DNA of 59,990 nt from the NCBI GenBank assembly GCA_947167105.1, contig CAMVGU010000021.1, forward strand, positions 1 through 59,990. Reading direction: 5' to 3'. Source of the DNA: an uncultured Selenomonas sp. (GTDB taxonomy: Bacteria; Bacillota; Negativicutes; Selenomonadales; Selenomonadaceae). The first letter of the stretch is position 1. The number at the start of each line of letters is the position of its first letter. The position numbers and the translations under genes were made by a program. Below, piece by piece: positions 35,291 to 44,724 of the stretch. Below the pieces are notes generated by a model, which saw nothing but the letters and a program-made list of their open reading frames with translations, was not told where the DNA came from and did not search any database.

Positions 35291-38127
35291 TGGACAAGAA
35301 AGTTATTTCCATCAAAGGCGCACGCGCCCATAATCTGAAAAATATCAGCGTGGATATACCCAGGGATAAGTTGGTGGTTATCACCGGGCTGTCTGGCTCA
35401 GGCAAGTCTTCCCTTGCTTTCGATACCATTTACGCAGAGGGGCAGCGGCGCTATGTGGAGTCCCTGTCCTCTTACGCACGGCAATTCCTGGGCCAGATGG
35501 ATAAGCCGGATGTGGATCAGATAGACGGCCTGTCTCCGGCTATCTCCATTGACCAGAAGACCACCAGCCACAATCCGCGTTCCACGGTCGGCACGGTGAC
35601 TGAGATTTACGACTACCTGCGCCTGCTCTACGCAAGGGCAGGGCGGCCCCACTGCCCGAAATGCGGCAAGCCCATTACCCAGCAGAGCATAGACCAGATG
35701 CTGGATCAGCTCAGGGAACTGCCCGAGCGCACAAAGCTGCTGGTCATGGCCCAGGTGGTGCGGGGCAAGAAGGGGGAGCACAAGAAAATTCTCGAGCATA
35801 TCCGCCACGAGGGCTATGTGCGTGTGCGGGTGGACGGGGAAATCATGGATGTCAATGAGGAGATCCAGCTGGAAAAGACGAAGAAGCACACCATCGAGGT
35901 GGTGATTGACCGTTTGATTGTGCGCGAAGGCATGGAGACGCGCCTGGCTGACTCCCTGGAGACAGCATTGAAGCTGGGTGACGGGGTGGCCTATGTGCAG
36001 ATTGTGGACGGCGATCTGTTGATGTTCAGCGAAAATTTTGCCTGCGTGGACTGCGGTATCTCCCTGCCGGAAATCGCACCGCGCATGTTTTCCTTTAATA
36101 ACCCCTATGGTGCCTGTCCTGTCTGTACCGGCCTGGGCAGCCATATGGAATTCGATGAGGAATTAGTGCTGCCGGATGGCACCCTGTCAGTGGGGGAGGG
36201 CGTGTTTGCGCCCCTTTCGAAGAACAGCCAGTCCTATGCCATGTGCGTGATGGCAGCGGTTCTGGAGGAGCGTGGCTATAACCTCGATACAAGCTGGAAC
36301 GAACTGGATGTGGATACGCAGGATGTTCTGCTGCACGGCTCCGGCTTGAAGCGTTACCGCTTCCATTACACGAATATGTTTGGCGAATACAAGGAATACT
36401 TCGTGCCCTTCGAGGGGGTGCTGCCCTTGCTCTCGCGCCGCTACCAGGAGACGGATTCCGACGAAATGCGCGAGTCCTATGAGAACTACATGACGGAAAT
36501 CCCCTGCACCGCCTGCCATGGCGCACGCCTGAAACCTGAAGTGCTGGCCATCACCATCGGGGGGAAGAATATCGCGGAATACACGGCCCTGACCATTCGC
36601 GAGGCAGATATGTTCCTGCAGGAAGCAGAGCGGGATTTCACGGTGCGCGAGCAGAAAATAGCACGGCAGATCCTGAAGGAGATCCACGCCCGCCTGAAGT
36701 TCCTGCTGGATGTGGGCCTGGATTACCTGACCCTGTCGCGCTCTGCGGGCACCTTATCCGGCGGCGAGGCCCAGCGCATCCGCCTGGCCACCCAGATAGG
36801 CTCTGGCCTGACCGGTGTGCTTTACGTGTTGGACGAGCCCAGCATCGGCCTGCACCAGCGGGATAACAATCGCCTGCTGGCCACCCTCAAACATCTGCGG
36901 GACTTAGGCAATACCCTGATTGTGGTGGAGCATGACGAGGACACCATGCGGGCAGCGGATGAGATTATCGACATAGGCCCCGGCGCAGGTGAGCACGGCG
37001 GCGAGGTAGTCGCCCAGGGCACGGCGGCGGATATCGAGCAGGTGGCAGCCTCCATCACGGGCCAATACCTGTCCAGGGCCAGATATATCCATGTGCCCTC
37101 CAAGCGCAGACCCGGCAACGGCAAATTCCTGGAAATCGTAGGGGCCAGGGAGAACAACCTGAAGAATCTTACGGTGAAATTCCCCCTGGGCACGCTGACA
37201 CTGGTGACAGGGGTGTCCGGCTCCGGCAAGTCCACCCTGGTCAATGAGATTCTCTATAAGGGCATAGCCTCCAGGCTTTACAAGGCCAAGGGCAAGCCGG
37301 GCAGGCATAAGTGCATCAAGGGGCTTGAAAACATCGACAAAATCATAGATATAGACCAGCAGCCCATTGGCCGCACGCCCCGCTCGAACCCCGCCACCTA
37401 CACAGGCGTGTTCGACGATATTCGCAAGCTGTTCAGCCAGACGGCGGAGGCCAGGATGCGCGGCTATCAGGCAGGGCGCTTCTCCTTCAATGTGAAGGGG
37501 GGACGCTGCGAAGCATGCAAGGGCGACGGCATCCTGAAAATAGAAATGAACTTCCTGCCAGATGTTTATGTGCCCTGCGAAGTCTGCCACGGTGCCCGCT
37601 ACAACCGGGAGACGCTGGAAGTGCGCTACAAGAGCAAGAATATCGCAGATGTGCTGGATATGACGATTTCCGAGGCCACGGAATTTTTCCAGAATGTGCC
37701 GAAAATCGCCCGCAAACTCAAAGTCATTCAGGATGTGGGCCTGGGCTATATCAAGCTGGGTCAGAGTGCCACCACCCTGTCCGGCGGCGAGGCCCAGCGG
37801 GTGAAGCTGGCCACGGAGCTCTCGCGCCGCTCCACGGGTCGCACCCTCTACATCTTGGATGAGCCCACCACGGGCCTGCACACGGCGGATATAGCAAAAC
37901 TTTTGGACATACTGCATCGGCTGGTGGAGGGCGGCGATACCGTAGTGGTTATCGAGCATAATCTGGATGTCATCAAGACCGCAGACTACATCATCGACCT
38001 GGGTCCGGAGGGGGGCGACGGCGGCGGCACCATCGTGGCCGTCGGCCGCCCGGAGGCAATAGTGAAGGCCGAGGCATCATATACCGGCAAGTTCCTGAAA
38101 CCTTTGCTGGAGGAAAAGCTGAATTGA
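35290..38127 (+). CDS. uvrA: Excinuclease ABC subunit A
   Basis: The product has 945 residues. UvrA is the damage-sensing double ABC ATPase. It begins [20 protein letters not shown], then Walker [13 protein letters not shown]. Zinc modules appear at CPKCG (about residue 120), CVDCG/CPVCTG (about 255-280) and [18 protein letters not shown] (about 740). Signature sequences [17 protein letters not shown] and [16 protein letters not shown], with H-loops in VVEHDEDT and VIEHNLDVI, show both ATP sites intact. Its ATG overlaps the uvrB stop (TAATG). The two form an operon, with mfd elsewhere in the window completing the coupled pathway. Confidence 0.96.
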   Translation: MDKKVISIKGARAHNLKNISVDIPRDKLVVITGLSGSGKSSLAFDTIYAEGQRRYVESLSSYARQFLGQMDKPDVDQIDGLSPAISIDQKTTSHNPRSTVGTVTEIYDYLRLLYARAGRPHCPKCGKPITQQSIDQMLDQLRELPERTKLLVMAQVVRGKKGEHKKILEHIRHEGYVRVRVDGEIMDVNEEIQLEKTKKHTIEVVIDRLIVREGMETRLADSLETALKLGDGVAYVQIVDGDLLMFSENFACVDCGISLPEIAPRMFSFNNPYGACPVCTGLGSHMEFDEELVLPDGTLSVGEGVFAPLSKNSQSYAMCVMAAVLEERGYNLDTSWNELDVDTQDVLLHGSGLKRYRFHYTNMFGEYKEYFVPFEGVLPLLSRRYQETDSDEMRESYENYMTEIPCTACHGARLKPEVLAITIGGKNIAEYTALTIREADMFLQEAERDFTVREQKIARQILKEIHARLKFLLDVGLDYLTLSRSAGTLSGGEAQRIRLATQIGSGLTGVLYVLDEPSIGLHQRDNNRLLATLKHLRDLGNTLIVVEHDEDTMRAADEIIDIGPGAGEHGGEVVAQGTAADIEQVAASITGQYLSRARYIHVPSKRRPGNGKFLEIVGARENNLKNLTVKFPLGTLTLVTGVSGSGKSTLVNEILYKGIASRLYKAKGKPGRHKCIKGLENIDKIIDIDQQPIGRTPRSNPATYTGVFDDIRKLFSQTAEARMRGYQAGRFSFNVKGGRCEACKGDGILKIEMNFLPDVYVPCEVCHGARYNRETLEVRYKSKNIADVLDMTISEATEFFQNVPKIARKLKVIQDVGLGYIKLGQSATTLSGGEAQRVKLATELSRRSTGRTLYILDEPTTGLHTADIAKLLDILHRLVEGGDTVVVIEHNLDVIKTADYIIDLGPEGGDGGGTIVAVGRPEAIVKAEASYTGKFLKPLLEEKLN

Positions 38128-38152
38128 GGCGGATGAAATTTTATTTTGATTG

Positions 38153-38161
38153 TGATATACT
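38153..38161 (+). promoter_or_regulatory. Extended -10 promoter of the M48 peptidase gene
   Basis: TGA followed by TATACT (38156-38161) matches an extended -10 element. No good -35 box is found at the right spacing (ATGAAA at 38133 is the nearest). Confidence 0.45.
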
Positions 38162-38234
38162 GTCCTAGAGGCTTGCTTACTCATTAGCGGTGGATGAGGT
38201 ATTCCGCATGAAGCATTAGAAGGGAGAAAGGGAT

Positions 38235-39344
38235 ATGTTCAAATTCAGCAAGAAAATGGTAGCACTTGCAACTGCAATCAGCCTGGGAGTAGGGGTTCCT
38301 GCGGCACCGGCGGCGGAGGCTTTCAGCATCGGTGATGCTATAGGCATCGGCGTGGCAGGAGCGCAGATAGCAGCCGCCCGCAAGCAGGCCATGGCGCAGG
38401 CGGATAAGGAGATTAAATATTACAATGAGACCGAGGAAGGACGCTATGCCCTGCTGGAAAAATTCAAGGAGCAGTATGGTGTCGAGACGGATTACGAACT
38501 CAATCAGCGCATGGATAATATGATGGCCAGCCTGACAGAGGCAGTGGCCAAGGTTGACCCCTCCATCAGGGAAAAGCCTTATATATACTTTGTCAACAGC
38601 CAGGAGAGCTTCAACGCCTTCTGCGCCATGGGCCATGTGATGAGCGTCAATGCCGGAGCCTTCAGGTTCGTAGCCAATGATGATGAACTGGCAGCAGTGG
38701 TAGGGCACGAAATGACCCATGGCCAGAAAAACCATACTGCTTCCAGCGTCAGACGCAACATCAATCATGCAGTCAATGCTGCCGCAGCAGGGGCGGTTCT
38801 GGGTGGCATAGTGGGCAGCCTTACTTCCAATATCGCTTTGGTGCATGCCAACGCCCACAACTCTAAGAAAGATGAAAAAGAAGCGGATGAGGGCGCCTTT
38901 ATCTACATCACCCATTCAAACTACAATCCGGGTGCCTGTGCCGCCATCTGGCAGCGCATGCTGGAAAAATACGGCAACAATGACCAGCACGGCATTGATT
39001 TGCTGCTGGGGCCCTCCGATCATCCCAATCATGGCGCACGCCGCGATAAATACGAGAAATCCCTGTATGAATACAGCGGCAAGCATGTCCATGTCAAAGA
39101 CGGCAAGGTTACGGTCAACGGCAAGGACTTTGCCCAGGTGGCTCCGGATGCGGGCATGAGCGGTGCGGAGCGTGCCTATTTCGTCCAGGGCAACCTGGCC
39201 GCTGCCTATAAGAATGGCCATAACAAGAGCGAGGCTTATGTGCAGGACGGTACCGTCATGCTGGGGGCGCAGCCCATTATCAAACCGGTAAAGGGTGATG
39301 AGTCCGCTGACGTATTGGCACAGCGCCTGAATTCCATAAAATAA
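38235..39344 (+). CDS. Secreted M48-family zinc metallopeptidase
   Basis: The product has 369 residues. The N-terminus is a signal peptide (basic MFKFSKK, a hydrophobic run to about residue 22, then APAAEAF as a cleavage region). After a helical segment, the zinc motif HEMTH lies near residue 158, with the third ligand glutamate in KKDEKEADEGAF near 218. These are the M48 (BepA/Oma1-like) hallmarks of periplasmic outer-membrane-assembly proteases. A Gly/Ala-rich helix (VNAAAAGAVLGGIVGSL) lies between them. It has its own promoter and terminator. A periplasmic site is consistent with a diderm cell. Confidence 0.85.
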   Translation: MFKFSKKMVALATAISLGVGVPAAPAAEAFSIGDAIGIGVAGAQIAAARKQAMAQADKEIKYYNETEEGRYALLEKFKEQYGVETDYELNQRMDNMMASLTEAVAKVDPSIREKPYIYFVNSQESFNAFCAMGHVMSVNAGAFRFVANDDELAAVVGHEMTHGQKNHTASSVRRNINHAVNAAAAGAVLGGIVGSLTSNIALVHANAHNSKKDEKEADEGAFIYITHSNYNPGACAAIWQRMLEKYGNNDQHGIDLLLGPSDHPNHGARRDKYEKSLYEYSGKHVHVKDGKVTVNGKDFAQVAPDAGMSGAERAYFVQGNLAAAYKNGHNKSEAYVQDGTVMLGAQPIIKPVKGDESADVLAQRLNSIK

Positions 39345-39366
39345 AATATTGCGGCAGCAAAAAACT

Positions 39367-39391
39367 CCTGTCCGGCGCTCTGCCGGGCAGG
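39367..39391. terminator. Bidirectional terminator
   Basis: CCTGTCCGGC (39367-39376) pairs with GCCGGGCAGG (39382-39391), flanked by AAAAAA on the left and TTTTTT on the right. It serves the M48 gene and the convergent ABC ATPase gene. Confidence 0.9.
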
Positions 39392-39424
39392 AATTTTTTG
39401 TTGCTTTTGTCAAAGAAATACCGT

Positions 39425-40558
39425 TCACCATTCCTGAATCTCTTGCTTCACCGGGCGTCGCCTGACTTCCAGCAGGACACGATTGCTGCGTTCCGTTCCT
39501 TCCCTGACCTCATATTCCGCAATTTCCGCCAGTCCCCGGATAAGCTTTAGGGACAAATCATTGTCGCTTTGCCTGATATCGAAGGGCTCGCCGTTATATT
39601 CCAGCCAAATCATGGTCTGCTCTGACTTTACCGAATATTCCAGCCGCCATCTTATTTTCGGTTCCTTGAGGCGGGGCAGGAGGATTTGGGCGCAAGTCTC
39701 CTCGAACAGTATCATCAGGGCGTGCATTACGCTGGTGGCGATTTCATTTTTACGGCAGAAGGACTCCAGCGCGGCGTTGCAACCGTAAAATTCGAAATCA
39801 GGGGAGTCAATATTTATCTCCAGCACTTTCATTTGGCCGACAAATTGCCTGGTGCGTTCTCTTTTGGGGTTGGAAAAAATTTCCTGGGGCGTTCCGTCTT
39901 CATAGATTCCCCCTTCGTCCATGTAGAGAATACGGCTGGATACCCGCTGGGCCAGCTCCATGCTATGAGTCACCATCATCATGGTGACGCCGGAGCCGGC
40001 CACCTTCCGAATCACCGCCTCCACCTCTCCGGTCATGGTTGGGTCGAGGGCAGAGGTAGGCTCATCCAGGAGCAGCAGTTGCGGCTCCATGGCCAGGGCT
40101 CTGACAATGGCTACCCGTTGCTGCTGACCGCCGGAAAGCTCATCGGGATAGCTGAAGGTCTTATCGGCAAGTCCCACACTGGCCAGAAGCTCCTTTGCCT
40201 TATCATATGCCTCCTGCCGGGGACGTTTCTTTAAGGCGACAGGGGCCGCCATGATATTTTCCGCCACTGTTAAGTGGGGAAAGAGATTGAAGGATTGAAA
40301 AATCATGCCGATTTTTTGACGCGCCTGGCTTATGTCGCAGTCTGGGGAGGTGATTTCCATATCCCGGAGATATATTTTCCCCGCTGTGGCGTCCTCCAGC
40401 CGGTTGATCATACGCAGCAGAGTGGATTTGCCCGTACCGGAAGGGCCGATGATTGATATGATTTCTCCGGGGCTGACAGTGAGATTCACATCCTTCAGGG
40501 GAATTACTTCCTTGTAGGCTTTTTGCAGATGCTCGATTTTCAGCAAATACTCCGTCAT
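39425..40558 (-). CDS. Amino-acid ABC transporter ATPase fused to an HATPase-like C-terminal domain
   Basis: The product has 377 residues. Residues 1-245 are a GlnQ-like ATPase: Walker A GPSGTGKST, Q-loop FQSFNLFPHLTVAEN, signature LSGGQQQRVAIVRAL and Walker B LLLDEPTSALDP. GlnQ proteins end near 245, but here about 130 residues follow (LEINIDSPDFEFYGCNAALESFC...). This part looks like a GHKL/RsbW-type fold: a long helix HALMILFEETCAQILL like an N-box, WLEYNGEPFDIRQ like a G1 box, LSLKLIRGLAEIAEYEV and a closing NRVLLEV. The N-box asparagine seems to be Gln, so ATP binding is uncertain. The partner fusion overlaps by four bases. Confidence 0.8.
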   Translation of the reverse strand: MTEYLLKIEHLQKAYKEVIPLKDVNLTVSPGEIISIIGPSGTGKSTLLRMINRLEDATAGKIYLRDMEITSPDCDISQARQKIGMIFQSFNLFPHLTVAENIMAAPVALKKRPRQEAYDKAKELLASVGLADKTFSYPDELSGGQQQRVAIVRALAMEPQLLLLDEPTSALDPTMTGEVEAVIRKVAGSGVTMMMVTHSMELAQRVSSRILYMDEGGIYEDGTPQEIFSNPKRERTRQFVGQMKVLEINIDSPDFEFYGCNAALESFCRKNEIATSVMHALMILFEETCAQILLPRLKEPKIRWRLEYSVKSEQTMIWLEYNGEPFDIRQSDNDLSLKLIRGLAEIAEYEVREGTERSNRVLLEVRRRPVKQEIQEW

Positions 40559-42048
40559 GGTGTCACCCCCCGCAGGATTTCTTTTTGGCTACGGCGTTTG
40601 GGATTAAGTTTCCCAAGAATGTAATTTGTGATTTTATGCAATAGCCAAACAAAGGCCAGGTACAGAATGGTAATGGCAACCAGCGGTGCAAAGGCATCAA
40701 AAGTCTGTGCCCTGATAATGTCGGCCATTTTGGTTAAATCCTGCACGGCAATATAGCCGACAATGGCAGTGGATTTTAAGAGCCCCACAATTTCCATCTG
40801 ATAGGTGGGGAACGCCTGGCGAACAGCCTGCGGCAGAAGAAAGCGCAAAAAGACCTGACGCTCCGAAAAGCCGAGTGCCAGGGCACCCTCCCTTTGCCCT
40901 TGGGGAAGGTTATTGGTCGAATTCCGCAGCATTTCAAAGACGGAAAAGCCAAATAGGATAGAAAAGGCTGCAACGGCCACAAACGTGCCGCTTACGTCAA
41001 CCTTCCCAAAGATAATGTAGTAAAAAATCATCAATAGCACAACAATCGGCATGCCTGCAAACAGACGGGACAGCAAATTCAGCAAAGCGTTCAGATAACG
41101 GTTATTTTCCTGATAGAGCAGGCACTTGGCAAAGCCCAGCAGCGTGCCCAGGCAAACTGATACAAAGGTAATAAGCACAGTGGTAAAAAGACCGCTCACA
41201 AAGAGCTTCCATCTATTCTCCCGCAGAAAGATATCGTGGAATGTCTGCTTTAAGGTCGCTATAATCCCTGGGCCTGCACTGCCATCGGAGCGTACCGCCA
41301 GAACGCAGTCCGCCTCCCAGGTTTTGTCCGAAAACTGGAAGTGTTTGGCTCTTTCCGGCCTGATTTCCACTGAGCAGAATCCTATGTCGAATTTTCCGGT
41401 GCTGACACCCGCCATGCCTGTTTCGAAGGTAGCCACAGTCACCTGGAAATCATAACCGTAGGCTGCGCAGAATTGCTGCATAAGCTCCGCTTCGTAACCT
41501 GCAATCTCGTTATTCTGCATGTAGATGATCGGCGGCAGCGATGGATTAGTCACCGCAGTTAATGTGCCATTTTCCCCGGTAAGGGTGATTTTTTCCAATA
41601 CACGTTCATCATCTCCGGAAAACCATTTTTGCTGCCATTTGGAGAGATTGCCATTTTTCCGGCTCTCCTCCAGAAAGGCATTGAATTCCCTGCATAGCTT
41701 CTTGCCTTTTTCCGAATCGGTAAAAACAAAGCTAAAGCCGGTCTTCCCCAAGGCATCTCCCAGAATTTCCACGTCGCTTTGCCCGGAGGAAATAAGTTCG
41801 TCAACGAACAGGCGATTCATGGCAAAAGCATCTATCTTCTTCTGCCGCAAATTCTGCGCCATATCCGCCAATGTATCAAGGTAGACAATCTCTGCCTGAG
41901 GGAAGGACTTTCTGGCGCATTCCTCCGCCAGTGAGCCGGGCCAGGTACCGATGCGACCGTGAGCTACCTCATCTTCCGTGGTCAGGGGGGTTGCCAGGCA
42001 AGTATTCGCAAAAAACAGGAATATGATCCATAACAAGGCTGCCTTCAT
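40555..42048 (-). CDS. Amino-acid ABC transporter substrate-binding/permease fusion protein
   Basis: The product has 497 residues. It starts with a signal peptide (LLWIIFLFFANTCLA). Residues 30-150 resemble lobe 2 of an amino-acid binding protein (GRIGTWPGSLAEEC, KIDAFAMNRL, ending WQQKWF). Residues 160-255 resemble lobe 1 (PPIIYMQNNEIAGYEAELMQQFC, then FDIGFCSVEIRPERAKHFQFSD). The order of the lobes is therefore inverted relative to a free binding protein. From about 270 a HisM-type permease follows, with several helices and the EAA loop (REGALALGFSERQVFLRFLLPQAVRQAFP). The substrate is an amino acid of unknown kind. It is first in an operon with the ATPase; AGAGGTG precedes the ATG. Confidence 0.85.
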   Translation of the reverse strand: MKAALLWIIFLFFANTCLATPLTTEDEVAHGRIGTWPGSLAEECARKSFPQAEIVYLDTLADMAQNLRQKKIDAFAMNRLFVDELISSGQSDVEILGDALGKTGFSFVFTDSEKGKKLCREFNAFLEESRKNGNLSKWQQKWFSGDDERVLEKITLTGENGTLTAVTNPSLPPIIYMQNNEIAGYEAELMQQFCAAYGYDFQVTVATFETGMAGVSTGKFDIGFCSVEIRPERAKHFQFSDKTWEADCVLAVRSDGSAGPGIIATLKQTFHDIFLRENRWKLFVSGLFTTVLITFVSVCLGTLLGFAKCLLYQENNRYLNALLNLLSRLFAGMPIVVLLMIFYYIIFGKVDVSGTFVAVAAFSILFGFSVFEMLRNSTNNLPQGQREGALALGFSERQVFLRFLLPQAVRQAFPTYQMEIVGLLKSTAIVGYIAVQDLTKMADIIRAQTFDAFAPLVAITILYLAFVWLLHKITNYILGKLNPKRRSQKEILRGVTP

Positions 42049-42243
42049 CTTGCAGTCACCTCTTGTAGCAATTTTTTACAGCAAAGTTCCCTATATGGAG
42101 TGAATCTGTTAATGTAGTTATCGTGTCTTGATACAGGTGTAATTTCGTTATGAGAGATGTTAAATCCTTTTTATACTCGCAAAAGAAAATAGGCAGGAGT
42201 TTTCTGCATTTGGGTGAATATCATAGGCGAAGGGGGTATGTTT

Positions 42244-43635
42244 ATGGCTATCCTGGCAGCGGCCGCCGTGCCGCATCCGCCTATTATCCTGCCAGAAGTC
42301 GGGCAGGGCGAGGAAAAGAAGATTGAGGCGACAACGCGCGCCTACCATGAGGTGATGGCCCGGGCGACGGCCCTGAAGCCGGAGACAGTGGTCATCATCA
42401 GCCCGCATGCGACCATCTATGCGGACTATTTCCATATCTCACCTGGGGAGAGGGCCAGCGGTGATATGGGGCAGTTCCGGGCAACCCAGGTGAAGTTTGA
42501 GGTGGCATACGATGAGGAATTCGTGCGGGAACTGGCAGGGATCTGTGAGCAGCAAAATATCCCGGCAGGCACGCTGGGGGCCAGGCAGCCACGCCTGGAT
42601 CATGGCACGATGATACCGCTGTATTTCCTGCGGGAGCATTTGCCCTTGGAAAAATTGCAATTTGTACGCATTGGCTTTTCCGGGCTGGCGGCACAGGAGC
42701 ATTATCGTTTCGGTCAGTGTATAGCCCGGGCGGCGGAGCGGCTGGGACGGCGGGTGCTGCTCATTGCCAGCGGCGATTTATCCCATAAGCTGAAAAAGGA
42801 TGGCCCCTATGGATTGGCACCGGAGGGGCCGGTCTTTGACCAGTTGGCTGCACAGTCCCTGGGGAAAGCGGATTACCTGAGCCTGATGGCAGTGGAGCCG
42901 GAGCTGGCGGAGGCTGCTGCAGAATGCGGCCTGCGCTCTTTCTGGATTATGGCAGGTGCCCTGGACAGGCGGGCGGTCAAAGCGGAACTTCTCTCCTACG
43001 AAGGTACCTTCGGCGTAGGCTACGGAGTGGCCTGGGAGCTGCCGGAAGGCGAGGATGAGAGCCGCAATCTTTGCGAGCAGTACCTGATGCTGCGGCGGGA
43101 GGCCATGGAGAAAACCAGGGCCGGTGAGGATGCGCTGGTACGGCTGGCCCGGGCCAGCCTGGAGTATTATGTGCAGCACCATGAAGCACTGCCCCTGCCG
43201 GAAGGGCTGCCGCCGGAACTCTTGCAGCAACGCTCGGGTGCCTTTGTCTCCCTGAAGAAGGACGGTAAATTGCGCGGCTGTATCGGCACATTTCTGCCGA
43301 CCAGGGACAATCTGGCTCAGGAAATTATCTATAACGCGATTTCCGCAGGTACCCATGATTCACGATTCGACCAGGTGACGGCAGAGGAACTGCCGGAGCT
43401 TGTCTATGATGTGGATGTGCTGACCGAGCCGGAGCCGATTGATTCTCCGAAAAAACTGGATGTACGCCGCTATGGGGTGATTGTGCAGTGCGGCAACAGA
43501 CGCGGCTTGCTGCTGCCTGATCTGGCCGGCGTGGATACGGTGGAGCAGCAGATTGATATTGCCCGCCGCAAGGGCAATATCGGGCAGAAGGAGCCGGTGC
43601 AGCTCTATCGTTTCGAGGTGGCGAGACACACATGA
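42244..43635 (+). CDS. AmmeMemoRadiSam protein: MEMO1-like domain fused to AMMECR1 domain
   Basis: The product has 463 residues. Residues 1-270 are a MEMO1-like domain related to extradiol dioxygenases (VPHPPIILPEVG, VVIISPHATIYADYF, RLDHGTMIPLYFL, then LIASGDLSHK). Residues 285-463 are an AMMECR1 domain (LARASLEYYV, RSGAFVSLKKDGKLRGCIGTFLPT, then AISAGTHDSRF and KGNIGQKEPVQLYRFEV). The two domains and the radical SAM protein that follows form the conserved AmmeMemoRadiSam set, whose biological role is not established to my knowledge. In many genomes the first two are separate genes; here they are fused. I chose ATG 42244 by spacing from GGGGG. Its stop overlaps the next start (ATGA). Confidence 0.9.
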   Translation: MAILAAAAVPHPPIILPEVGQGEEKKIEATTRAYHEVMARATALKPETVVIISPHATIYADYFHISPGERASGDMGQFRATQVKFEVAYDEEFVRELAGICEQQNIPAGTLGARQPRLDHGTMIPLYFLREHLPLEKLQFVRIGFSGLAAQEHYRFGQCIARAAERLGRRVLLIASGDLSHKLKKDGPYGLAPEGPVFDQLAAQSLGKADYLSLMAVEPELAEAAAECGLRSFWIMAGALDRRAVKAELLSYEGTFGVGYGVAWELPEGEDESRNLCEQYLMLRREAMEKTRAGEDALVRLARASLEYYVQHHEALPLPEGLPPELLQQRSGAFVSLKKDGKLRGCIGTFLPTRDNLAQEIIYNAISAGTHDSRFDQVTAEELPELVYDVDVLTEPEPIDSPKKLDVRRYGVIVQCGNRRGLLLPDLAGVDTVEQQIDIARRKGNIGQKEPVQLYRFEVARHT

Positions 43636-44480
43636 CAGCAGTAATCTGCGGCCTGTGCCCCCATCATTGTCGTTTGCAGCCGGGGCAGACGGGGCTTTGC
43701 CGGAGCCGCATGAACAAGGGCGGTAAAATCCTCTGCAAGAATTACGGCGAAGTGACCTCGCTGGCCCTGGACCCCATCGAAAAGAAACCCTTGGCACGTT
43801 TCCATCCGGGCAGCTTTATTCTCTCCGTGGGCAGCTACGGCTGCAACTTGCGCTGCCCCTTCTGCCAAAATTACGAAATCGCCCAAGCAGGAGCGGAAAG
43901 CGTAGGGATAAGGCATATGGATCCGGAGGAACTGGCAGGGCTGGCCCTGGAACTGGCCAGGGAGCCGCGGGGCAATCTGGGGCTGGCCTTCACATATAAC
44001 GAGCCACTTATAAGCTATGAATACATTCTGGACACGGCCAGGTTGGTCAAGGCAGGGGGGCTTTCAGTGGTGCTGGTGACGAATGGCACCATCTGCCGCG
44101 AGCCGTTGGAGGAACTGCTGCCCTATGTGGATGCGCTGAATATCGACCTCAAAGGGTTCAGCCAGGCGTATTATGACTGGCTGGGCGGTGATTTTGAGAC
44201 AGTGCGGCAGACCATCAGCCTGGCAGCCAGGTCTTCCCATGTGGAAGTGACGACGCTGATCCTGCCGGGCAAAAATGACAGCCCGGAGGAGATGGAAGCA
44301 GAGGCAGCCTGGCTGGCCAGTCTGTCACCTGAACTGCCGCTGCATATCAGCCGCTATTTCCCCCGGTTCCGCTGTGACATTCCAGCTACGCCGGTTGCAA
44401 ACATAGCCGGGCTTGTAAAACGGGCCAGGCGTCACCTTCGTCATGTATATGCAGGAAACTGCGTTATTTCGGAAATTTAG
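43632..44480 (+). CDS. amrS: AmmeMemoRadiSam radical SAM enzyme
   Basis: The product has 282 residues. The radical SAM motif CNLRCPFC (CxxxCxxC) is near residue 74, and an additional Cys cluster lies at the N-terminus (CGLCPHHC, then GLCRSR), as is typical of the family related to pyruvate-formate-lyase-activating enzymes. FTYNEPLISYEYI, VLVTNGTICREPLEELLPYVDALNIDLKGF and the final HISRYFPRFRCDIPATP are conserved. It is coupled to the fused partner by a four-base overlap. The product it makes is unknown; the enzyme probably uses a glycyl-radical-like or tailoring reaction. Confidence 0.9.
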   Translation: MTAVICGLCPHHCRLQPGQTGLCRSRMNKGGKILCKNYGEVTSLALDPIEKKPLARFHPGSFILSVGSYGCNLRCPFCQNYEIAQAGAESVGIRHMDPEELAGLALELAREPRGNLGLAFTYNEPLISYEYILDTARLVKAGGLSVVLVTNGTICREPLEELLPYVDALNIDLKGFSQAYYDWLGGDFETVRQTISLAARSSHVEVTTLILPGKNDSPEEMEAEAAWLASLSPELPLHISRYFPRFRCDIPATPVANIAGLVKRARRHLRHVYAGNCVISEI

Positions 44481-44550
44481 AGGAAAATTGCATCCAACTG
44501 TAGAATTTTCAACGTTGGAAACAACAGCAGCAAAGCAGGAGGTATGGAAA

Positions 44551-44724
44551 ATGATAAAGAAAGCAGCAAAAAAAACAGCCAAAAAGGTGGCAGTCACAGG
44601 AGCCCATCTGGCAGTCAAGGCAGGCATGAAGACAGGTGAGCTGGTGACTAAGGGCATCAAGCGGCGTCATGTGCAGAAGCACCGTGCCGCCAGGGTGCTG
44701 GGCAAAATACGCGAGAAAGTATGA
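44551..44724 (+). CDS. Very small, highly basic protein before larB
   Basis: The product has 57 residues with Lys/Ala repeats (MIKKAAKKTAKKVAVTG, then KAGMKTGELVTKG, IKRRHVQKHRAARVL). It is strongly basic, with a possible amphipathic helix and no cysteines. AGGAGG lies eight bases before ATG 44551, and the gene ends overlapping larB by four bases (ATGA), which supports real translation. I do not recognise a family. It might bind nucleic acid or membrane lipid. It is short enough to be missed by many annotators. Confidence 0.6.
   Translation: MIKKAAKKTAKKVAVTGAHLAVKAGMKTGELVTKGIKRRHVQKHRAARVLGKIREKV

Noticed and set aside
42049..42243. Clear promoters for the divergent ABC and AmmeMemoRadiSam genes
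   Set aside because: TATACT at 42172-42177 has only a poor -35 partner (TTATGA), and nothing convincing was seen on the minus strand. I did not list them.
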